Source: Gammaproteobacteria bacterium (lineage in GTDB: Bacteria; Pseudomonadota; Gammaproteobacteria; Eutrophobiales; Eutrophobiaceae). From it: 32,711 bases of DNA. Where the stretch lies: contig JAPORZ010000116.1 of the NCBI GenBank assembly GCA_026709915.1, forward strand, positions 1-32,711. Reading direction: 5' to 3'. The stretch's first letter is position 1. Every line of letters begins with the position of its first letter. Shown here in pieces: positions 1-7,121 of this stretch. The translations under genes were made by a program, and so were the position numbers. The notes under the pieces are model-generated. The model searched no databases and was not told the origin of the DNA. It saw nothing but the letters and a program-made list of their open reading frames with translations.

Positions 1-189
1 ATCTTTTTGGAATAAAAAACCCTCTCTTTATATCAAAAAGTATGATCTTGCCCTAATCCTGTCAAAACAATAATGCCGCCGGCTTCTCATATCTATCAAA
101 GTGGAGGCAAGGTAGAAAAAGTGTTTCCCCCTGGATAGTCGTTTTCATAGGATTTTGACACCGGCTTCCGCCAAGGCAAACTTGTTTCT

Positions 190-1362
190 TCACTTATCGC
201 TGGTCAGTACCTGCCCGAGATTTTTCAGGGCGTAGTCGATGGGCAGGACGGTGATATCTTCAAGGTGCTGGGGGACGGTCCCGCCGTAGAACAGGTAACA
301 ACGGGCGGGGGGATAATCTTTTTTGAATTCCCGCAATGCTCGCGTTTGTTTGAACTGGACTTGTGGTGAGCGTTTCACCTCAATGGCCAGCAGCCCGCAC
401 GGGCCGTACAGGACAAAGTCGATTTCCAGGTTGGTGCGCGTGCGCCAGTAATATATCCCATATTCACAGCCGAGATAATCATTCAGCGCCCTTAGCTCCT
501 GCAACACCAGTGTCTCCAATGCGGGGCCGTCCAGTTCGGCATCAGAGTCCAGCGGACCGCTGGGCCGGATCGCCCGGAACACGCCGGCATCGAAAAAATA
601 AAATTTCCTGTGTGTGGTGAGCTGCCGTTTTGCCTTGCGGCTGAATACCGGCAGGCGCATGGCTAACAGCAAGTCTTCCAGTATGGAGAAATAGTTCTCG
701 GCAACCGGCCGCGCAACCTGTGCCTCGCGTGCGGTGTTGCTGATATTGACGATGGCTCCCTGGGAGAAACTGGCTACCTCCAAAAACCGGGAAAAATGGC
801 CGATGTTACGTGTGAGTCCTTCTTGCATGACTTCTTCCCTGAGGTAGGTCTGCACATAGTCCTTGAGATATTTGCCAGGATTACCCTCGCTGAACCGGGC
901 CGGCAGGTGTCCGAGTTGTATGGAGTTGCGCAGATCGAATGCGTCTTGCTGTTCCATTACCGTCAATGGGTGCATGAAATACGTCAGGGCGCGGCCGGCC
1001 AGCAGGTTGACCCCTTTGCGCCGTAACGCTCGTGCACTTGAACCGGTCAGCACAAAGTTCAGCTTGCTTGATTCGATCAGATCATGTACTTCGTTCAGCA
1101 GCGCTGGGATACGCTGTACTTCGTCGATAATCACCCGTTCCGCGTGACCGGGAGGGATTAGCTCCCTGAGGTATCCCGGGTTCGCAGACAGGCGATTATA
1201 GAATTCGGACTGAAGCAGGTTGATGAACAGCGCCTCAGGCAGATGGTGTTTTAACCAGGTGGTTTTGCCGGTACCTCTGGGGCCAAAGAGAAAAAAGCTC
1301 TTGCGTGATTCCAGTGGTTTTTTAATGAGTCTTTTGAACATAAACAGAGTATTCGCCTTCAT
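190..1362 (-). CDS. AAA_14/DUF4143-family ATPase
   Basis: A 390-residue protein with the layout of the widespread AAA_14 plus DUF4143 ATPases, whose cellular role is mostly unknown. Seen: a Walker A motif GPRGTGKTT at residues 27-35, a Walker B strand ending VIIDEVQR at 77-83, a sensor-like segment FVLTGSSAR near 103-111, a helix-turn-helix-like middle around 200-225, and a C-terminal nuclease-like fold signature with E313-x-D315 followed by E328-V-K330, the PD-(D/E)xK pattern usual in DUF4143. The length is typical and the frame intact. The first ATG has GGGAG directly against it, so spacing is poor; an alternative ATG lies 7 codons in but has no ribosome binding site. It stands alone and diverges from the sga cluster. 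Family assignment is firm; function is not assigned. Confidence 0.85.
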   Translation of the reverse strand: MKANTLFMFKRLIKKPLESRKSFFLFGPRGTGKTTWLKHHLPEALFINLLQSEFYNRLSANPGYLRELIPPGHAERVIIDEVQRIPALLNEVHDLIESSKLNFVLTGSSARALRRKGVNLLAGRALTYFMHPLTVMEQQDAFDLRNSIQLGHLPARFSEGNPGKYLKDYVQTYLREEVMQEGLTRNIGHFSRFLEVASFSQGAIVNISNTAREAQVARPVAENYFSILEDLLLAMRLPVFSRKAKRQLTTHRKFYFFDAGVFRAIRPSGPLDSDAELDGPALETLVLQELRALNDYLGCEYGIYYWRTRTNLEIDFVLYGPCGLLAIEVKRSPQVQFKQTRALREFKKDYPPARCYLFYGGTVPQHLEDITVLPIDYALKNLGQVLTSDK

Positions 1363-1371
1363 CTCCCGGTT

Positions 1372-1400
1372 ATTATACGAGTTTTAATTAAAAAATGAAA
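1372..1400 (-). promoter_or_regulatory. Possible promoter of the ATPase gene
   Basis: On the minus strand a perfect TATAAT lies at 1372-1377, ten bases before the ATG of the ATPase. The -35 box at 17 bases spacing (TTTCAT, 1395-1400) is poor. If used, the transcript would have almost no leader, consistent with the very close GGGAG. Support is only the -10 box within AT-rich DNA. Confidence 0.3.
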
Positions 1401-1666
1401 TAAAAAAGTGAAATTTGCATGAATTTATTAAGTTTTAAGGTAAATAAAAATAACGGTTGCATAAAAGGCCACGCTGATATAAGCTGACCACCTCATGGAG
1501 CTGGCAAGGCAGCGCCGGCCCGTGATCTTACCGAGGGTGATGCCCTGGAAATCCCGTATTGAACGACAACGCGGTTTGTCGGGTGGCGGTGTTATGGGAT
1601 GACCTTGTGGAATGTGGCATTTCTTACCTTGAACCTGTCCCTGATATCCTCAGCGAACGCCTCGTG

Positions 1667-1691
1667 CGCCGTCAAACCCGGCGGCTTTTTT
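1667..1691 (+). terminator. Terminator-like hairpin in the sga leader
   Basis: Stem CGCCG (1667-1671) pairs with CGGCG (1679-1683) over a 7-base loop; GC and then six T follow (1686-1691). It ends 23 bases before the sga start codon and just upstream of its ribosome binding site. In that position it could attenuate the carbon cluster. The stem is short, so it could be chance. Confidence 0.35.
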
Positions 1692-1714
1692 ATACCGATA
1701 CCTGGAGAGTGACT

Positions 1715-2893
1715 ATGCCCGGTCGAAATTTTTTACACATACCCGGTCCCACGCTTGTGCCCCAGCGCATTCGAAATGCCATGGCAATAGAGCAGGAGGA
1801 TATGCGCGCGGCGGATTTCCCTGAGTTTACCTTGCCGTTGTTCAACGACCTGAAACAGATCTTCAAGACCGAAACGGGGCGGGTTTTCATCTTTCCCTCA
1901 TCCGGCACTGGCGCCTGGGAGGCCGCTATCAGCAATACCCTGTCAGCAGGTGACAAGGTACTGATGTCGCACTTCGGCCAGTTCAGCCAGTTGTGGGTGG
2001 ATATGTGCCGGCGCCATGGCCTGGATGTGAACGCCATCGAGATGGATTGGGGTGAAGGTGTGCCGGTGACGCGCTATGCCGAGATTCTCAAGGCTGATAC
2101 CAACAAGGAGATTAAGGCGGTATTTGCTACGCATAATGAAACGGCAACCGGGGTCAGGAGCGACATTGCCGGCGTGCGCAAAGCCCTGGACGAAGCCGAC
2201 CACCCGGCCCTGCTGTACGTGGATGCGGTGAGTTCTCTGGCCAGCCTGGACTTCCGCATGGATGAGTGGGGTGTGGACCTGGCGGTATCCGGCTCACAGA
2301 AAGGTTTTATGCTACCCACCGGGCTCGGTATCCTCGGCGTCAGTGAAAAAGCCCTGGCCGCCCGTGCCGATGCGACCCTGCCGCGCACCTATTTCTCGTT
2401 CGACGACATGATTGCCGCAAATGACAACGGCTATTTCCCCTATACCCCCAATACCATCTATCTTCGGGGGTTGCGAGAAGCAGTCAATATGCTGCTGGAG
2501 GAAGGGCTGGAGAATGTGTTTGCCCGTCATACCCGCTTGGCCATCGCAGTGCGTAAGGCGGTGGCGGCCTGGGGCCTGTCCCTGGTTGCGAAGGATGAGA
2601 ACTGGTATTCCGATACAGTCAGCGCAGTGTGGATGCCGGCAGGCTTCGACGGCAATGAGGTCGCGCGCCACAGCTACCGGTACTACAATGTAGCCCTGTC
2701 CATCAGCCTCGGCAAGATCGCCGGGCAGGCATTCCGCATTGGCCATCTGGGTGATTTGAACGAGGTGATGGTACTGACCCCGTTGAACGCGGCCGAGATG
2801 TCCATGAAAGATCTGGGTATCAATATTGAACTCGGTAGCGGCGTGGCAGCCGCCCAGGAATACCTGCGCAGCACCCGTCAGGCGCGGTTCTGA
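1715..2893 (+). CDS. sga: Serine-glyoxylate aminotransferase
   Basis: A class V PLP-dependent aminotransferase of 392 residues, the usual length. In the serine cycle it moves the amino group of serine to glyoxylate, giving hydroxypyruvate and glycine. Seen: the N-terminus GRNFLHIPGPTLVP typical of the AGXT/SGA group; a phosphate-binding segment PSSGTGAWEA near 61-70; D150-A-V-S, which should hold the PLP ring; and the lysine that binds PLP, K196, in SGSQKG. The ATG at 1715 is chosen because GGAGAG lies 5 bases upstream and the protein then begins as its relatives do. A longer in-frame start (TTG at 1559) is rejected. The stop overlaps the next start by one base (TGATG), indicating translational coupling to malyl-CoA lyase. 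Alanine-glyoxylate activity is the main alternative, but the neighbours favour serine. Confidence 0.93.
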   Translation: MPGRNFLHIPGPTLVPQRIRNAMAIEQEDMRAADFPEFTLPLFNDLKQIFKTETGRVFIFPSSGTGAWEAAISNTLSAGDKVLMSHFGQFSQLWVDMCRRHGLDVNAIEMDWGEGVPVTRYAEILKADTNKEIKAVFATHNETATGVRSDIAGVRKALDEADHPALLYVDAVSSLASLDFRMDEWGVDLAVSGSQKGFMLPTGLGILGVSEKALAARADATLPRTYFSFDDMIAANDNGYFPYTPNTIYLRGLREAVNMLLEEGLENVFARHTRLAIAVRKAVAAWGLSLVAKDENWYSDTVSAVWMPAGFDGNEVARHSYRYYNVALSISLGKIAGQAFRIGHLGDLNEVMVLTPLNAAEMSMKDLGINIELGSGVAAAQEYLRSTRQARF

Positions 2894-3852
2894 TGAGTTT
2901 TACCCGGTACCCGTCGGCGCCCACCCGCTTGCAGCGCAGCGAACTGGCGGTGCCCGGCTCCAACCCCGGCATGTTCGAGAAGGCCGCCGGCTGCGCCGCG
3001 GATTACATCTTTCTGGATTGTGAGGACGCAGTCATCCCCGATGATAAGCCCCAGGCCCGCAAGAACATCATCGAGGCTCTGAACGATATCGACTGGCAGG
3101 GCAAAACCATGTCAGTGCGCATTAATGGCCTGGACACCCATTACATGTACCGGGATGTGGTGGACATCGTCGAACAGGCCGGGCCGCGGCTCGACACCGT
3201 ACTCATTCCTAAGGCCGGCACGGCTGCCGACATATATATGGTGGACTGCCTGTTGACGCAGATTGAAGAGGCTATGGGGCTGGAAAAGAAAATCGGCATA
3301 GAGTGCCTGATTGAAACCGCGCTGGGCGGTGCCAACGTCATGGCCATCGCACAATCCTCCCCGCGTCTCGAAGCCTTGCACTTCGGCGTGGCAGACTACG
3401 CCGCCAGCATGCGTGCGCGTACCGTGAACATCGGCGGGCTGAATCCCGACTACCAGTGCGACGGCGCCCTGGGCGACCAGTGGCACAGCGCCCTGGTGAA
3501 CATGGTAACAGCCTGTCGGGCCTGCGGTCTGCGCGCGATTGACGGGCCGTTTGGTGACTTCAATGACGCCGAGGGTTACCGCGCCGCGGCCCGGCGCGTG
3601 GCGGCGCTGGGGTATGAAGGCAAATGGGCGATACACCCCAACCAGATCGCATTGGCCAACGAGATCATGTCCCCGCCGGAGGCAGAGGTTACCCGCGCCC
3701 GTCGGGTACTGGAAGCCTTGCGGGAAGCCGCCCAACAGGGCAAGGGCGCGGCACAACTGGACGGCAAGATGATTGACGCCGCCTCGGAACGCATGGCAAG
3801 AAATATCGTGCGTCAGGCGGAATTGATAAGTGCGGGCGCCGGCATCCAGTAG
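2893..3852 (+). CDS. mcl: Malyl-CoA lyase (CitE-like superfamily)
   Basis: 319 residues, the normal size for L-malyl-CoA lyase/beta-methylmalyl-CoA lyase, a Mg-dependent TIM-barrel enzyme of the HpcH/HpaI and CitE superfamily. It cleaves malyl-CoA to acetyl-CoA and glyoxylate. Seen: the LDCEDAV strand at 41-47, R76 in SVRING (substrate binding), E141 in IECLIETALG and D168 in FGVADYAASM (metal ligands in the family), and the C-terminal KWAIHPNQ segment that closes the active site. The gene overlaps sga by one base and precedes the genes that make its substrate, which supports malyl-CoA over citramalyl-CoA or citrate. From sequence alone it is not possible to exclude use with beta-methylmalyl-CoA as well. 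Confidence 0.92.
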   Translation: MSFTRYPSAPTRLQRSELAVPGSNPGMFEKAAGCAADYIFLDCEDAVIPDDKPQARKNIIEALNDIDWQGKTMSVRINGLDTHYMYRDVVDIVEQAGPRLDTVLIPKAGTAADIYMVDCLLTQIEEAMGLEKKIGIECLIETALGGANVMAIAQSSPRLEALHFGVADYAASMRARTVNIGGLNPDYQCDGALGDQWHSALVNMVTACRACGLRAIDGPFGDFNDAEGYRAAARRVAALGYEGKWAIHPNQIALANEIMSPPEAEVTRARRVLEALREAAQQGKGAAQLDGKMIDAASERMARNIVRQAELISAGAGIQ

Positions 3853-3896
3853 CTTAACAGGCGCGACAGGCGCATTTTACGATGAGGTAACAACCA

Positions 3897-5084
3897 ATGG
3901 AAATTCACGAATATCAGGCCAAAGAGATACTGTCCGATTTCGGTGTGCCGATCCCGCGCGGCGGTCTGGCATACAGCCCGGAGCAGGCGGTGTATCGCTG
4001 CCATGAAATCGGTGGTGACGCCTGGGTCGTCAAGGCACAGATCCACTCGGGCGGCCGCGGCAAGGCCGGCGGCATCAGGTTCTGTCAGGACGATGAGCAG
4101 ATCTGGCAGGCTGCCGACGAACTGCTGGGGCGCCGCTTGATCACCAACCAGACCGGCAGCGCCGGCAAGATCATCCACCGGTTGTACGTGGAAGAAGCCA
4201 GTGACATCGCCAACGAGTATTACATCGGCTTCGTACTGGACCGGCAGAAGGAACGGATTGCCGTGGTGGCCTCGTCGGAAGGCGGTGTAGAGATTGAGGA
4301 AATTGCCCACGAACGGCCGGAATCGCTGATTCGCGTCGTGGTTGAGCCGGCGGTGGGCATGCAACCGTTCCAAGCGCGCGAGATCGCCTTCAAACTGGGC
4401 ATCGACAAGGCCTTGATCAGTCAGGCCATTACCACCTTGCTGGGCTGCTACCGCGCGTTTCGCGATCTCGATGCCACCATGGTGGAGATCAACCCGCTGG
4501 TAGTGACCGCAGATAACCATCTGGTGGCGCTGGATGCGAAAATGGGGTTTGATGACAACGCCCTGTTCCGGCGCCCGAACATTTCCGAATTGCGCGATAA
4601 ATCCCAGGAGGACCCACGCGAAATGAAGGCCGCCGACCGTGGCCTCAGTTACGTGGGGCTGGAAGGCAATATCGGCTGCATCATCAACGGCGCCGGTCTG
4701 GCCATGGCGACCATGGACATGATCAAGCACGCCGGCGGCGAGCCGGCCAACTTCCTGGACATTGGCGGTGGCGCTTCGCCGGAACGCGTGGCAAAGGCCA
4801 TTAACCTGGTGCTCAGCGACAGGAACGTCAGGGCGATACTGGTGAATATTTTTGCCGGCATCAACCGTTGCGACTGGGTGGCAGAAGGCATCGTGCAGGC
4901 GGTAAGCAAGATAGAGGTCAACCTGCCCTTCATCGTCAGGCTGTCCGGCACCAATGTGGAGGAGGGCAAGGAGATATTGCGCAACAGCGAGTTGCCCATC
5001 ATCATGGCGGACACCTTGCAGGAGGCCGCAGACAATGCGGTCGCTGCCTGGCAGGACTATGAGCGCAACCAGGGAGCACAATAA
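3897..5084 (+). CDS. mtkA: Malate-CoA ligase (malate thiokinase) beta subunit
   Basis: 395 residues, homologous to the beta subunit of succinyl-CoA synthetase. With MtkB it makes malyl-CoA from malate, ATP and CoA. Seen: the N-terminal HEYQAKEIL start of the ATP-grasp domain, the nucleotide-binding [16 protein letters not shown] at about 44-59, metal-binding VEINPL near 199, and the CoA-ligase domain with FLDIGGGAS at 286-294 and a C-terminal VNIFAGI. AGGT lies 8 bases before the ATG. Its stop overlaps the mtkB start (TAATG). Distinguishing malate from succinate use rests on context: it sits between mcl and hprA, not beside 2-oxoglutarate dehydrogenase genes. Confidence 0.9.
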   Translation: MEIHEYQAKEILSDFGVPIPRGGLAYSPEQAVYRCHEIGGDAWVVKAQIHSGGRGKAGGIRFCQDDEQIWQAADELLGRRLITNQTGSAGKIIHRLYVEEASDIANEYYIGFVLDRQKERIAVVASSEGGVEIEEIAHERPESLIRVVVEPAVGMQPFQAREIAFKLGIDKALISQAITTLLGCYRAFRDLDATMVEINPLVVTADNHLVALDAKMGFDDNALFRRPNISELRDKSQEDPREMKAADRGLSYVGLEGNIGCIINGAGLAMATMDMIKHAGGEPANFLDIGGGASPERVAKAINLVLSDRNVRAILVNIFAGINRCDWVAEGIVQAVSKIEVNLPFIVRLSGTNVEEGKEILRNSELPIIMADTLQEAADNAVAAWQDYERNQGAQ

Positions 5085-5971
5085 TGGCAATCCTGATAAA
5101 CAAAAACTCGAAAGTCATCGTGCAGGGCTTTACCGGCCAGATCGGGACGTTTCATTCCCGAGACATGATCAATTACGGCACCAACATCGTTGGCGGCGTC
5201 ACCCCGGGCAAGGGTGGCGTCACTCACCTGGAGCGGCCGGTGTTCGACACGGTGAAAGACGCGGTGACCGAGACCGGCGCCGACAGCAGCATCATCTTCA
5301 TTCCGCCGCCGTTTGCCGCAGATGGCATTATGGAAGCGGCCGACGCCGGCATAAAATACTGTGTGTGTATCACCGACGGCATCCCCGCACACGACATGAT
5401 TCGGGTAAAACGCTACATGCGCCGCTACCGTGTGGAAGATAAAATGGTGCTGACCGGACCCAACTGCGCCGGCACCATCAGCCCCGGCAAGGCGATGCTG
5501 GGCATCATGCCGGGTCATATTTATATCCCTGGCAGGGTAGGGGTGATCGGCCGCTCTGGCACCCTGGGCTACGAAGCAGCCTCACAGATGAAGGCCGAGG
5601 GTATCGGCGTATCTACCAGTGTTGGTATTGGCGGCGACCCCATTAACGGCAGCTCGTTCAAAGACCATTTGACACGGTTTGAACAGGATCCGGAAACTGA
5701 TGCCGTAGTAATGATAGGCGAGATCGGCGGGCCGCAGGAGGCCGAGGCCGCGGAGTTTTACCGTGATAATATGAGCAAGCCTGTGATCGGATACATCGCC
5801 GGGCTGACCGCGCCCAAGGGTAAACGCATGGGACACGCCGGCGCCATTATTTCCGCGTTCGGCGAGAGCGCCGCGGAAAAGGTGGAAATTCTGCAGGAAT
5901 GCGGCGTCACCATTGTGCCCAGGCCGTCCGAGTTTGGCAGTACGGTCAAGGCCGCGCTGGCGTCATTGTAA
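5084..5971 (+). CDS. mtkB: Malate-CoA ligase (malate thiokinase) alpha subunit
   Basis: 295 residues, homologous to succinyl-CoA synthetase alpha; partner of MtkA. Seen: an N-terminal CoA-binding Rossmann domain beginning VIVQGFTGQIGTFH, PNCAGTISPG near 126-135, the ligase domain GRSGTLGYE at about 156-164, and the histidine expected to be phosphorylated during catalysis, H251 in MGHAGAI. The length is normal. Translation is coupled to mtkA by a one-base overlap. A plain succinyl-CoA synthetase is the alternative, but linkage to mcl, sga and ppc is the usual serine-cycle arrangement. Confidence 0.9.
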   Translation: MAILINKNSKVIVQGFTGQIGTFHSRDMINYGTNIVGGVTPGKGGVTHLERPVFDTVKDAVTETGADSSIIFIPPPFAADGIMEAADAGIKYCVCITDGIPAHDMIRVKRYMRRYRVEDKMVLTGPNCAGTISPGKAMLGIMPGHIYIPGRVGVIGRSGTLGYEAASQMKAEGIGVSTSVGIGGDPINGSSFKDHLTRFEQDPETDAVVMIGEIGGPQEAEAAEFYRDNMSKPVIGYIAGLTAPKGKRMGHAGAIISAFGESAAEKVEILQECGVTIVPRPSEFGSTVKAALASL

Positions 5972-5994
5972 ATGTATGAATTAGGGAAATGGTT

Positions 5995-6966
5995 ATGAAC
6001 AGACCCAAAGTAATAGTCAGCCGTAAATGGCCGGAAGAAGTCGAAGGCCGGATGCAGGAACTCTTCGACGTACAGTTGAACAAGACGGATACGCCCCTGA
6101 CGGCTGTGCAAATGCAGGCGGCGCTGCAAGGCGCGGATGCGTTCTGCCCCACCGTATCCGATAACGTCAGCGCCGAGGTGTTGTCTGTGGACAACCTGCA
6201 CGCGCGCATTATCGGCAGTTATGGCGTCGGTTTTAACCACATCGACCTGGAGGCGGCAAAATCCCGTGGTCTGGTAGTGACCAATACCCCGCAGGTGCTG
6301 ACCGACTGCACTGCCGATCTTGCCATGACCCTGTTGCTGATGACGGCGCGGCGCGCCGGGGAGGGCGAACGGCATGTGCGTAACAAGGAATGGCGCGGCT
6401 GGCGGCCGACCCACATGATGGGCGCCAAGGTCACCGGCAAGACTCTGGGCTTGATCGGGATGGGCCGCATCGCCCGGGCCATGGCGCAACGGGCATTCCA
6501 CGGTTTCGGCATGAAGATTATCTTTACCGACCCTTATCCGCCACCGGACGAGGTGGTCAACGCCTTACAGGCGCAGGCGCGCGCCTCCATTGATGAGGTG
6601 CTGCAAGAGGCGGACTTTGTCTCGTTGCACTGTCCCGGCGGCAAGGAAACCTGGCATTTGCTCAACGCCGAACGTCTGGCGCTGATGAAGCCCGGCGCAT
6701 TCCTGATCAACAGCGCGCGCGGTGATGTCATCGACCAGGCGGCCTTGATTGAGGCGCTGGATCAAGGTGTCATTGCCGGCGCCGGTCTGGACGTATATGA
6801 AGGCGAGCCGGCAGTGCCGGAGCAACTTCTGTCCATGCAGAACGTGGTGTTGCTGCCGCACCTTGGCAGCGCCTCCAGAGAAACCCGGGTCGCCATGGGC
6901 ATGCGGGTGGTTGACAACCTGCAAGCATTTTTCAAGGGTGAGGCCCCGCGCGATCGCGTTGCCTGA
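5995..6966 (+). CDS. hprA: Hydroxypyruvate/glyoxylate reductase (D-2-hydroxyacid dehydrogenase)
   Basis: 323 residues from the chosen ATG. It belongs to the NAD(P)-dependent D-2-hydroxyacid dehydrogenases and in this cluster most likely reduces hydroxypyruvate to D-glycerate. Seen: the dinucleotide fold LGLIGMGRIARAM (about 151-163, with Ala for the third Gly of GxGxxG), catalytic R242 in NSARGD, E271 in DVYEGEP and H289 in LPHLGSAS. An ATG six bases upstream (5989) is in frame, but AGGGA at 5983-5987 is better spaced for 5995. The domain pattern is nearer to glyoxylate reductases of the GyaR/GhrB type than to the shortest HprA proteins, so the substrate preference between glyoxylate and hydroxypyruvate is open. 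Confidence 0.85.
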   Translation: MNRPKVIVSRKWPEEVEGRMQELFDVQLNKTDTPLTAVQMQAALQGADAFCPTVSDNVSAEVLSVDNLHARIIGSYGVGFNHIDLEAAKSRGLVVTNTPQVLTDCTADLAMTLLLMTARRAGEGERHVRNKEWRGWRPTHMMGAKVTGKTLGLIGMGRIARAMAQRAFHGFGMKIIFTDPYPPPDEVVNALQAQARASIDEVLQEADFVSLHCPGGKETWHLLNAERLALMKPGAFLINSARGDVIDQAALIEALDQGVIAGAGLDVYEGEPAVPEQLLSMQNVVLLPHLGSASRETRVAMGMRVVDNLQAFFKGEAPRDRVA

Positions 6967-7121
6967 GGTTTTCCTGGCGTGCGCGTTGTCGGCCGGAGGC
7001 CGCGCCGGCATGTTGTCAGCCGGGAGATTGGCCGCTATCCGGCTACAAGGAGGCAAACGGACGGCGCGGGCAGGGCTTGTAAACCAACACGGAAGCAAGG
7101 CAATCTTCCCGGCCTGTAACA

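Larger units (their letters stand above)
1363..1714 (+). other. Divergent intergenic region and sga leader
   Basis: 352 bases without a convincing gene. The first 80 are AT-rich. A possible promoter for the serine-cycle cluster is TTGCAT at 1457-1462 with TATAAG at 1478-1483, but the spacer is only 15 bases. Downstream, a 6-bp hairpin lies at 1564-1581 (CGACAA/TTGTCG) and a terminator-like hairpin at 1667-1691. The sga reading frame stays open back to a TTG at 1559, but this extension lacks family similarity that I recognise and has no ribosome binding site. I do not recognise a known riboswitch class here. Confidence 0.4.

Noticed and set aside
1-189. Terminator or gene at the left edge
   Set aside because: Only short AT-rich runs are seen after the ATPase stop on the minus strand; no stable hairpin with a T-run and no gene.
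1559-1714. N-terminal extension of the sga frame from a TTG
   Set aside because: It has no ribosome binding site, contains the terminator-like hairpin, and the family start MPGRNFLHIPGPT follows a good GGAGAG site.
3813-5090. 425-codon minus-strand frame opposite mtkA
   Set aside because: It mirrors the codon pattern of a clear malate thiokinase gene, has repetitive His/Val/Gln-rich sequence and no recognisable motif.
6967-7121. A separate promoter or small gene between hprA and ppc
   Set aside because: Only a short imperfect direct repeat and GC-rich sequence are visible; no convincing -35/-10 pair or coding frame.
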